A stretch of DNA of 64,000 nucleotides from Lichenicola sp965198655 (GTDB taxonomy: Bacteria > Pseudomonadota > Alphaproteobacteria > Acetobacterales > Acetobacteraceae), in NCBI GenBank assembly GCA_965198655.1, contig OZ240668.1, positions 1,984,001-2,048,000 on the forward strand. Direction: 5' to 3'. Position 1 is the stretch's first letter; the number at the start of each line of letters is the position of its first letter. The notes under the pieces were generated by a model that did no database searches, had not been told where the DNA came from, and saw only the letters and a list, made by a program, of their open reading frames with translations. The position numbers were made by a program, and so were the translations under genes. Below, one piece after another: positions 1 to 7,212 of this stretch.

Positions 1-2549
1 GCCGGCGGCAGGACGGCCCTGGGCGGGGCGGGGGCGGGAACCGCATCCTCCGAGGCCGCGAACAACGGCAGCGGCGGTGCTGCGGCGGCGCGCGCCTTTT
101 CCAGGCTGGCCAGCAGGCGGCCGGCGCGCCGCACCACCGGTTCCGGCACGCCGGCGAGCCTGGCCACGTGGACGCCCCAACTGCGCCCGGCGATGCCGGG
201 CACCACCTCGTGCCGGAACACCACCTGTCCCTTCCATTCGCGCACGCTCATGGTGTGCGGGCTCGAGCTCGGCAGCGTCTCGGCCAGCATGCCCAGCTCG
301 TGGAAGTGGGTGGCGAAGATGGTGCGGCAGCGCTGCGCGCCGTGCAGCGACTCCAGCACCGCCCAGGCGATCGCCAGCCCGTCCAGGGTGGAGGTGCCGC
401 GGCCGATCTCATCCACCACCACCAGCGAGCGCGGGCCGGCACCGGCGAGGATCGACGCGGTCTCGGTCATCTCGACCATGAAGGTGGAGCGGCCGCGCGC
501 CAGGTCGTCGGCGGCGCCCACGCGGGAGAACAGCCGGTCGACTAGGCCGATCCGCGCCTCGTCCGCCGGCACCGGCAGCCCGGCCTGGGCCAGCACCACC
601 GCCAGCGCCGCCTGGCGCAGGAAGGTGGACTTGCCGGCCATGTTGGGGCCGGTCAGCAGCATCACCCGACGCTCCGGCGACAGGTCGCAGTCGTTGGGGG
701 TGAACCGCTCGCCGCGGGTCAGCGCCGCCTCCACCACCGGGTGGCGGGCGTTGGTCAGGCGGAAGGCGGCGTCGTCGCTCAGCGACGGGCGGCACCAGCG
801 TCCGCCGAGCGCCACCTGGGCGGCCGATTGCGCCACGTCGAGCAGCGCCAGCGCGTCCGCGATCACCGGCAGCGCCTCGTCGCGCAGCGCGTCCGATACC
901 AGGGTGGCGAACACGAGGCGCTCGCGCTCGGCGGTGCGGTCGGCCGCCTCGGTGATGCGCCGGTCGAGCTCGGCCAGGGCGTCGGTGGAATAGCGCGCCA
1001 GGCTGGCGGTGCCCTGTCGCAGCACCAGCGCGCCGGCGTCGCGCAGCCCGGCCACGGTTGAGGCCGGCAGCTCGATCACGTAGCCGAGCTGGGCGTGGTG
1101 GCGGATCTTTAGGCTAGCGACGCCGAAGCGCTGGGCGTAGTCGAGCTGCAGCCTGGCGATCACCTTGCGGCTGTCGTCGCGTAGGGCGCGCTCGGCGTCC
1201 AGCTCGCCATCGAAGCCCTCGGCGATCACGCCGCCCTCGTCCAGCCGCGCCGGAGGCTCGGGCGCCAGGGCCCGGCGCAGCACCGCGCCGAGACCGGTGC
1301 CGCGTCGGAGCGCGTCGCGGGCGTCTGCCAGCAGGCGGGGCAGCGGGGCCGGCAGGCGGTCCAGCGTCGCGGACGCCTCCGCGGCGGCGAACAGCCCGTC
1401 GCGCAGGGCGGCGAGGTCGCGTGGCAGCCCGCGTCCGAGCGACAAGCGGCCGAGCGCCCGGGCGATGTCGGGTGCGCCGCGCAGCGACGCGCGCAGCGCG
1501 GCGGCGCAGGCGGGCTCGCCCTGGAGGAGCTGCCAGGCGTCCTGCCGCTCGGCGATTGGGGCCAGGGTGGCGAGGGGTGCCGCGATCCAGCCGGCCAGCA
1601 GGCGGCTGCCGGGTGCCGTGACGGTGCGGCAGATGCAGCCGAACAGGGTGTGCGCGGTGCCGCCGTCGCGGGAGCGGAGCAGCTCCAGGCTGGCCCGCGT
1701 GGCGGGATCGAGCCCGAGCAGGCCGCGCTCGCCCTGCGGGGACGGGCGCGACAGCCGCGGCAGGCGGCCGGCCTGGCTGTCGCGGACGTAGCGCAGCACC
1801 GCGAGCCCGGCCACCGCTTCCTCGTCGGAGAAGGAGCCGAAGGCGTCGAGGCTGACGGCGCCGAACGGCTCGGCCAGCCGGGCGCGGGCGTCGTCCGGCG
1901 GGGCGGGCGCCGGCTCCGGGCCGCGGCGCGGCTCCAGCTCGCCGAGGGGGAGTGCCGCCGGGGCCAGGATCTCGGCCGGGTCGAGCCGTCCCAGCAGCTC
2001 CGACAGCGAGGCGGGACCGGACACGGACAGGGTTTCGAACGACCCCGTGGACACGTCGATCCAGGCGGCGCCGATCCGACCCGGCTCGCGGTCGCGCCGT
2101 CCCGGGAGCTGGACCAGGGCCAGCAGGGGGCTGGAGCGCCCGGCATCCAGCAGCTCGTCCTCGGTCAGGGTGCCGGCCGTCACCAGGCGCACGATGTCGC
2201 GCGCCAGCGGCCCCTTCGGCACGCCGGGGCCAGGCTTGCGCGGCGGCTCCATCTGCTCGGCCACCGCGACCCGGTAGCCGCGCCGGATCAGCCGCGCCAG
2301 GTAGGATTGCGCGGCAGCGACCGGCACGCCGCACATCGGGATCGGCCGGCCGTCATGGACGCCGCGCGCGGTCAGGGCGATGTCGAGCGCCGAGGCGGCC
2401 GCCTCGGCGTCGGCGAAGAACAGCTCGAAGAAGTCGCCCATGCGGAAGAACAACAGCGCGTCGGGCGCGCGCGCCTTGAGCGCGAACCATTGCGCCATGG
2501 CCGGCGAGGCGCCGTCAGCGGCCGGCGGGGGGGCGAGGGCGTTGGTCAT
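1..2549 (-). CDS. mutS: DNA mismatch repair ATPase MutS (3' end beyond left edge)
   Basis: MutS recognises mismatches and small loops and starts methyl-independent or strand-directed repair with MutL. The ATG at 2549 opens a frame that is still open at base 1, so about 849 residues are visible, nearly the usual length of the family. The N-terminal mismatch-binding segment has the Phe-x-Glu motif in RMGDFFELFF, close to the start. The C-terminal ABC ATPase has Walker A TGPNMAGKST near residue 633 and the Walker B/D-loop segment DEIGRGTSTLDG near residue 715. Only the extreme C-terminus is missing. It points away from the methyltransferase gene behind it. Identification is secure. Confidence 0.97.
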   Translation of the reverse strand, partial: MTNALAPPPAADGASPAMAQWFALKARAPDALLFFRMGDFFELFFADAEAAASALDIALTARGVHDGRPIPMCGVPVAAAQSYLARLIRRGYRVAVAEQMEPPRKPGPGVPKGPLARDIVRLVTAGTLTEDELLDAGRSSPLLALVQLPGRRDREPGRIGAAWIDVSTGSFETLSVSGPASLSELLGRLDPAEILAPAALPLGELEPRRGPEPAPAPPDDARARLAEPFGAVSLDAFGSFSDEEAVAGLAVLRYVRDSQAGRLPRLSRPSPQGERGLLGLDPATRASLELLRSRDGGTAHTLFGCICRTVTAPGSRLLAGWIAAPLATLAPIAERQDAWQLLQGEPACAAALRASLRGAPDIARALGRLSLGRGLPRDLAALRDGLFAAAEASATLDRLPAPLPRLLADARDALRRGTGLGAVLRRALAPEPPARLDEGGVIAEGFDGELDAERALRDDSRKVIARLQLDYAQRFGVASLKIRHHAQLGYVIELPASTVAGLRDAGALVLRQGTASLARYSTDALAELDRRITEAADRTAERERLVFATLVSDALRDEALPVIADALALLDVAQSAAQVALGGRWCRPSLSDDAAFRLTNARHPVVEAALTRGERFTPNDCDLSPERRVMLLTGPNMAGKSTFLRQAALAVVLAQAGLPVPADEARIGLVDRLFSRVGAADDLARGRSTFMVEMTETASILAGAGPRSLVVVDEIGRGTSTLDGLAIAWAVLESLHGAQRCRTIFATHFHELGMLAETLPSSSPHTMSVREWKGQVVFRHEVVPGIAGRSWGVHVARLAGVPEPVVRRAGRLLASLEKARAAAAPPLPLFAASEDAVPAPAPPRAVLPP

Positions 2550-2600
2550 GCCCCGTCTGTAGAACATGCGGGCCCCGGCGCTCCAAGGCGGCGAAGCCGG

Positions 2601-3236
2601 CTACGGCGCGGGAGGCGGCGGCGCGTGGCCGATCACGGCACGGAGCGGGTCGCCGTAGCGGGGCAGGTGCTGCTGCAAGGCGATGGCCTCGAACCCGGCC
2701 CGCTGCATGGCGGCAGCGACGTATCGCTGCTGGTCCGGGCCGTCCAGCGACTGCCAGATCGCCACCGCCTTGGTGGGAAAGCAGCGGTTGGAGAAGCTGA
2801 CCACCAGCGGCGCGCCGGGCCGCAGGGTACGCAGGATCTCCCGGAACACCTCGACCGGGCGCTGCAGGTACTGCACCGACACGCAGATCGTCGCCGCGTC
2901 GAACGAGCGGTCCGGCAGCGGCAGAACCGGCTCGGCGTTCAGGTCCTGCACGAAGCGATGGTCGAGGCGCGGGTTGGCGGCGAGCTCGGCGGCGTTCATG
3001 CCGTGGCCGGTGACGTGTTCGAAGCTGAACTCGTCCGGCAGGTGGCTGACCCAACTGCTCATCAGGTCCAGCACACGGCCGTCGGCCGGCAGGTGCTGGC
3101 GGTAGAGCGCGGTGACGGCGGCGATGGCTCCGTCGTCGATATGGGTCACCAGCCGCGGCTGGGCGTAGAACAGGGGGTCTGGCGACGGGTCGAGCTTGTC
3201 GAAGGCGCGGGCGGGGAGGCCGAGGTCGTTGGGCAT
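2601..3236 (-). CDS. class I SAM-dependent methyltransferase, substrate unknown
   Basis: A 211-residue protein with a Rossmann-type SAM-binding fold. Motif I is VLDLMSSWVSHLP around residues 56-68. Further on come the acidic strand ends FVQDLNAEP and FDAATICVSVQYL, then the post-motif helix ILRTLRPGAPLVVSFSNR, which is typical of small-molecule methyltransferases. The motif I variant DLMSSW, in place of DxGxGxG, fits a bacterial subgroup often annotated only as methyltransferase type 11. It lies 51 bases behind mutS on the same strand and may be co-transcribed with it. The substrate cannot be read from the sequence. Confidence 0.85.
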   Translation of the reverse strand: MPNDLGLPARAFDKLDPSPDPLFYAQPRLVTHIDDGAIAAVTALYRQHLPADGRVLDLMSSWVSHLPDEFSFEHVTGHGMNAAELAANPRLDHRFVQDLNAEPVLPLPDRSFDAATICVSVQYLQRPVEVFREILRTLRPGAPLVVSFSNRCFPTKAVAIWQSLDGPDQQRYVAAAMQRAGFEAIALQQHLPRYGDPLRAVIGHAPPPPAP

Positions 3237-3393
3237 GGGGGAGATCTGGGTGGCGTTGCCGCTGGGCCCAAGGGGCTGGGCCTGGGTCGGCGTAAGAACG
3301 CCGCGTTTCGGCGGCCCGGCTGGCGCAGGACGAGCGGTAGTCGAGCCGCTGTCCTTGACGCGTTCTCACCTGCATCTCGTGGACGCGAAGCGG

Positions 3394-3930
3394 CTACGCT
3401 GCTTGTTCCATCGCAGGCATTCCCAGTGCTCCGGCAAACCGGACCCTGCGTCGATTTCGATGCCGTTGACGCGAGGCGCCACGACGACGAGTGCGGCATC
3501 GATCTGATCGTGGATGATCGGGCTCCCCTGTTTTCTTCAAACCAACGACAACCGCAGTCTGCGCTTCCGCCCCCTGGTTGTATAAGAGAAGGAAGATTTC
3601 CTCATCTCGTGTCGACCATGATCCCATGTGCTGGATGGTCGGTTCATAGGCTCCCGTCCATTCATGCTGCCATCGGCATTGTCCTGTCGAACCGCACAAC
3701 GCGAGACGGACCGCTTGACCATCGCCAAAACCATTATCCCACACGATCCAACGGTCGCCTTCCCGCGAGGAAGGATAGGCCGGAATGATCTGCAGGGTCG
3801 GTGCCGTTACCGAACTCAAGCGACCGGCCATGATAGCAGTATGTTGGGCCTTTGACCGAATGGATTGACTGCTGAGAGATACAGCGAGCAGTGCAGATAA
3901 GATGACATGAGGGCGATAATGATCCACCAT
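3394..3930 (-). CDS. hypothetical secreted protein with an apparent frameshift near its C-terminus
   Basis: Not recognised. The 178-residue frame starts with a basic/hydrophobic segment (HVILSALLAVSLSSQ) that looks like a signal peptide. It has a plausible globular middle (WDNGFGDGQAVRLALCGS, then EIFLLLYNQGAEAQTAVVVG). After residue about 131 the product turns into an arginine-rich string typical of a wrong frame. Dropping one G from the GGGG run near 3525 gives a natural-looking tail (IIHDQIDAALVVVAPRVNGI) ending at a TGA at 3366-3368. Base composition is clearly lower in GC than the neighbours, which suggests recent acquisition. Treat it as a damaged gene, or check for a sequencing error. 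Confidence 0.5.
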   Translation of the reverse strand: MVDHYRPHVILSALLAVSLSSQSIRSKAQHTAIMAGRLSSVTAPTLQIIPAYPSSREGDRWIVWDNGFGDGQAVRLALCGSTGQCRWQHEWTGAYEPTIQHMGSWSTRDEEIFLLLYNQGAEAQTAVVVGLKKTGEPDHPRSDRCRTRRRGASRQRHRNRRRVRFAGALGMPAMEQAA

Positions 3931-4152
3931 TGTTCGTGGTTTTCTGATCTACGAACTTGTTGAATAAGTGGAAGCTCTACCGCTCGCTGACAAGCTCGTT
4001 GATTCATTCTTGCTCTTGAGAGACATGTTATCTGTCTCTGCGTCAGTTTTTATCAACGATAAGAAGCTGAGTATAAACGTATTCGAAATGAGCAATTTAT
4101 AGGATCAGGCCGAGTCCACGACAACGGCCCACGTGTCGGCGATCAGCGCCAT
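3931..4152. other. AT-rich intergenic stretch without a gene
   Basis: This stretch between the damaged secreted-protein gene and the higA-like gene is much richer in A and T than the rest of the window, for example around 4010-4105. I see no credible reading frame, RNA gene or insertion-sequence end in it. Its composition suggests that it belongs to the same foreign islet as its neighbours. Confidence 0.5.
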
Positions 4153-4419
4153 CTATTTCAAGCCCAAGGCAGGCTGCGGCACCCTTTGCACCTCCATGCG
4201 ATCGGTCAGCGTCATGGCCTGCGCCATGTCGTAGTTGGCCTGCATGAGATGCCACGAGTCGGCGCCGCAGCCGAATGCCTTGTCCAGCCGGATCGCCATT
4301 TCCGGGGAGACGCCGCGCCGCTCGTTCACCAGCTCGGACAGGGCGTTGCGCGACACGCCGAGCGCCTTCGCGCCGTCCGTCACGCTCAAGCCCAAGGCGT
4401 CAAGGCACTCCTGCCGCAC
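4153..4419 (-). CDS. higA: HigA-family antitoxin, N-terminus apparently frameshifted
   Basis: An XRE-type helix-turn-helix antitoxin of the HigA group: VTDGAKALGVSRNALSELVN is the HTH, followed by the family segment GVSPEMAIRLDKAFG. In HigBA modules this protein neutralises HigB and represses the operon. The visible frame starts at a GTG at 4419. The usual HigA leader (MKTPPHPGRIVRQE) is encoded just upstream, but only if the six-G run at 4436-4441 (plus strand) carried one more base. As it stands, the ATG with the good ribosome site belongs to the toxin frame. The antitoxin is therefore made from a weak internal start, or not at all. Confidence 0.75.
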   Translation of the reverse strand: MRQECLDALGLSVTDGAKALGVSRNALSELVNERRGVSPEMAIRLDKAFGCGADSWHLMQANYDMAQAMTLTDRMEVQRVPQPALGLK

Positions 4420-4670
4420 GATCCGGCCCGGATGCGGGGGGTCTTCATCGGCATGGCTGGATCCTCCTGGTGATAGTCGATCAGGTCCACGTCCACGGCG
4501 TCCTCATCCTCGAAGCGCCAGACAATCCGCCAGTTGGCGCGCACGGTGACAGCCCAGAAGCCGCGCAGGTCGCCTTTCAACGGGTGCAGGCGAAAACCGG
4601 GCAGGTCCATCGTTTCCGGGGCGTTCGAGGTATCCAACTTCGCAAGGATGTTCTCGATCCTGTCGAGCAT
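4386..4670 (-). CDS. higB: HigB-family (RelE superfamily) toxin, damaged at both ends
   Basis: The core is a clear HigB mRNA-interferase-type toxin: MDLPGFRLHPLKGDLRGFW, then VTVRANWRIVWRFEDED and VDLIDYH. Family members usually begin about 16 residues earlier with a segment like GLKRLFERGDRS. That segment is present in frame upstream (about 4674-4718), but an in-frame TGA precedes it and no ATG, GTG or TTG lies between. Family members also usually stop right after DYH. Here the codon is CAG, so the frame runs on into the antitoxin start. With a shifted antitoxin frame as well, the module looks decayed. It sits between gst and the AT-rich islet. Confidence 0.75.
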   Translation of the reverse strand: MLDRIENILAKLDTSNAPETMDLPGFRLHPLKGDLRGFWAVTVRANWRIVWRFEDEDAVDVDLIDYHQEDPAMPMKTPRIRAGSCGRSALTPWA

Positions 4671-4759
4671 GTCCGCTCCGACCTGCGACCGGTCACCGCG
4701 CTCAAACAGCCGTTTCAGTCCGCCCGCACGTCACCGGTGGTCCGGATCGCCAGGCCGGT

Positions 4760-5389
4760 TCAGGCCGGGATCGCCATGCCGCGCTGCACCGCCGGACGGG
4801 CACCGATCCGGTCCAGCCAGCGCGTCGTGGCCGGCAGGTCGCGCGCGTCCTCCGGGATGGCCTGCCTCAGCATCGATTGGGCGGCCGCGGTCGCCGGATA
4901 GGTGGCGATGTCGGCGATCGAGTACTCGTCGCCGGTGAGGAACGGCGCCTGCGACAGGCGGTCCTCGAGCACGTGCAGCAGCCGGCCGACCTCGGCGGCG
5001 AAGCGCTCCACCGCGGGGGCGTTCGGCTCCGCCTGCCTGGAGAAGAACACGAGCTGTCCCAGCATCGGCCCGAGCCCGCCGACCTGCCAGTAGGTCCAGC
5101 TCATCGCCAGGTAGCGCGCCGCCCCGGACGGCGCCAGCAGCATGCCGCTCTTGTCCGCGAGGTAGGTCAGGATCGCGCCGCTTTCGAACAAGGCGAGCGG
5201 ACCGCCCGGCGCGTCGTGGTCGACGATGCCGGGGATCTTGCCGTTGGGCGACACCGCGAGGAAGGCGGGCGCGGTCTGCTCGGCCTTGCCGAGGTCGACC
5301 GGCTTGACGTCGTAGGGCAGGCCAGTCTCCTCCAGCATGATCGAGGCCTTGCGGCCGTTCGGCGTCTTCCAGGTGTAGAGGTCGATCAT
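4760..5389 (-). CDS. glutathione S-transferase family protein (YfcG/Nu-class-like)
   Basis: The 209-residue protein has the N-terminal thioredoxin-like domain (MIDLYTWKTPNGRKASIMLE; later SPNGKIPGIVD and LFESGAILTYLAD) and an all-alpha C-terminal domain with FLTGDEYSIADIATYP. The TPNGRK active-site region and overall pattern match the YfcG/GstB-type enzymes, known for disulfide reductase or glutathione conjugating activity. I chose the ATG at 5389 because upstream residues in this frame only shadow murJ. The start overlaps the murJ stop by four bases (ATGA), so translation is probably coupled to the lipid II flippase gene. Confidence 0.9.
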   Translation of the reverse strand: MIDLYTWKTPNGRKASIMLEETGLPYDVKPVDLGKAEQTAPAFLAVSPNGKIPGIVDHDAPGGPLALFESGAILTYLADKSGMLLAPSGAARYLAMSWTYWQVGGLGPMLGQLVFFSRQAEPNAPAVERFAAEVGRLLHVLEDRLSQAPFLTGDEYSIADIATYPATAAAQSMLRQAIPEDARDLPATTRWLDRIGARPAVQRGMAIPA

Positions 5390-6984
5390 GATGGCTTCCC
5401 GGTTCGGGCGCCCCGCTCCGGGGACGCGGTGGGCTGGGAACGGCGCCGGCGCAGGCGGGCGCCGATCCTGGCCGGCAGGACACGAAGATCCACCACGCCC
5501 AGCAGTTGCAGCAGCACGGCGTAGCCCAGCATCCCGGACGACACCAGGATCCCGAGCTCGGTGATGCGCAGCAGGCCGCGGTGGCGCGCAAGGCCAGCGA
5601 ACGGTCCGTGCGACAGCACGGCCAGCAGCGCCGCCATTCCCGCGGCGGCCAGGCCCATTCGCACCAGCCGGGACAGCATCGACCGGTCCGGTCGGAGAAA
5701 GCCGCGCCGCAGCAGCAGCAGCAGCAGGACGACGGCGTTGACGGCAGAGGCGAGGCTGGTGGCGAGCGGCGGCCCCACGTGCTGCAGCGGCCGCATCAGG
5801 GCGAGGTTCAGGCACAAATTGACGCCGAGCGTGGCCATGCCGACCCGGACTGGCGTCACGGTGTCGCCGCGGGCGAAGAAGCCCGGCGCCAGCACCTTGA
5901 TCAGCACGAAGAACGGCAGGCCGAACGCGTAGGCGGTGAGCGATTGCGACGACAGCCTGACGTCGCGGGGCGTGAAGGCGCCGTAGCCGAACAGGGCGGA
6001 CAGGATCGGCTCCGCCAGCACCATCAGCGCCAGGGTCGAGGGGATGGTCAGGATCAGCGCGTACTCGATCGCATCGCTCTGGGTCCGGTGGGCGTTAGCG
6101 GCATCGCCGCCCTGCACGTGGCGGGCCAGCACCGGCAGCAGCGTGGTCCCGGCCGCGGCCCCCAGCACGCCGAGCGGCAACTGGTTCACCCGGTCGGCGA
6201 AGTACATCAGCGATACGCTGCCGGCCGGCAGCAGGGTGCCGATCACCGTGTCGACGCCGAGATTGAGCTGGGTGATGCCGCTGCCGACCAGGCCGGGCAA
6301 CATGCGGCGCATCAGCAGGCGCATGCGCGGCGTGAGGCGCGGCCGCGGCAGGCCGAGCGGCATGCCGGCGCGGCGCGCCGCCACCATCAGCACGGCCAAC
6401 TGCACCACGCCGGACGCGGTGATGCCCCAGGCCGCCGCGTAGGCCACGCTGCGGACGTGCGGCGTCAGCCACAGGATGGCGGCGATGCCGACCACGTTGA
6501 ACAGCACGTACGCCGCCGCCGCGACGCCGAACCGTTCCAGCCCGTTCAGCACCCCCGACACCAGGGCGGCGGCGCAGATCAGCAGCACATAGGGAAAGGT
6601 GATCCGCGCCAGCGACACCGCGAGCGGGTAGTTGGCGCCGAAGCCGGGCGCGATCACCCGGATCACCTGCGGCATGAACACCTCGCCCGCCACCGTCAGG
6701 CACAGCAGCCAGAACAGCAGCACGCCCAGCGCCTCGCGAGCGAAACCGCGTGCCACCTCGGCGCCCTCGTTGGCCAGCAGGCCGGAGAACAGCGGCACGA
6801 AGGCGGAGTTGAACGCACCCTCGCCGAACAGCCGGCGGAACAGGTTGGGCAGCCGGAACGCCACCTGGTAGGCGTCCTGCACCGGTCCAGCACCCATCAG
6901 GGCGGCCAGAAGCTGGTCGCGCACCAGGCCCAGGACGCGGCTGGCCATGGTCCAGCCGCCGACGGTGAGGAAGCCCTTCAGCAT
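5386..6984 (-). CDS. murJ: lipid II flippase MurJ (MviN)
   Basis: MurJ moves lipid-linked peptidoglycan precursor across the inner membrane. The 532-residue frame has the family N-terminus (LKGFLTVGGWTMASRVLGLV), the conserved RLPNLFRRLFGEGAFNSAFV segment, and hydrophobic segments along its whole length consistent with 14 membrane passes. The start at 6984 has GGAG seven bases upstream. The longer reading to 7053 is encoded by a dispersed repeat and is not used. The gene is divergent from adenine deaminase, with repeat copy A in between, and is coupled to gst downstream. Confidence 0.96.
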   Translation of the reverse strand: MLKGFLTVGGWTMASRVLGLVRDQLLAALMGAGPVQDAYQVAFRLPNLFRRLFGEGAFNSAFVPLFSGLLANEGAEVARGFAREALGVLLFWLLCLTVAGEVFMPQVIRVIAPGFGANYPLAVSLARITFPYVLLICAAALVSGVLNGLERFGVAAAAYVLFNVVGIAAILWLTPHVRSVAYAAAWGITASGVVQLAVLMVAARRAGMPLGLPRPRLTPRMRLLMRRMLPGLVGSGITQLNLGVDTVIGTLLPAGSVSLMYFADRVNQLPLGVLGAAAGTTLLPVLARHVQGGDAANAHRTQSDAIEYALILTIPSTLALMVLAEPILSALFGYGAFTPRDVRLSSQSLTAYAFGLPFFVLIKVLAPGFFARGDTVTPVRVGMATLGVNLCLNLALMRPLQHVGPPLATSLASAVNAVVLLLLLLRRGFLRPDRSMLSRLVRMGLAAAGMAALLAVLSHGPFAGLARHRGLLRITELGILVSSGMLGYAVLLQLLGVVDLRVLPARIGARLRRRRSQPTASPERGARTGKPS

Positions 6985-7005
6985 GAGATAACTCCGGTGG
7001 ACGGA

Positions 7006-7145
7006 AGGCCAGGGGCTTTGCCCCTGGACCCTATGAAGGGCAGAGCCCTTCAAACCCAGTTTCTAAGTGATAGGGGTCTGGGGCCATCGTGCGTAAGCAC
7101 GCTTTGCGTGACGGCCCCAGCGGGTCCAGGGCGGAGCCCTGGCCT
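7006..7145. repeat. multi-hairpin dispersed repeat, copy A
   Basis: One of three related intergenic elements. It holds four stem-loops in a row: CCAGGGGC-ttt-GCCCCTGG, GAAGGGC-aga-GCCCTTC, a long CTGGGGCC/GGCCCCAG stem, and CCAGGGC-gga-GCCCTGG. The third stem has a 27-base apical part in which CGTGC/GCACG and CACGC/GCGTG can pair but share bases, so they exclude each other. It lies between the divergent murJ and ade starts, so it is not simply a shared terminator there. Confidence 0.9.
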
Positions 7146-7212
7146 TGCTTAGCAGACCACGGGCTCAATCGAACGTGTCGCGGCGGTTCGCGCCGATGCT
7201 AGGGTGCCAGGC

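Noticed and set aside
1650..3788. Long plus-strand open frame (712 codons)
   Set aside because: It runs antisense to mutS and the methyltransferase, with Arg/Gly/Gln-rich composition typical of shadows in high-GC DNA.
5389..5815. Longer start for the glutathione S-transferase
   Set aside because: These residues are a shadow of the murJ C-terminus; the family N-terminus begins at 5389.
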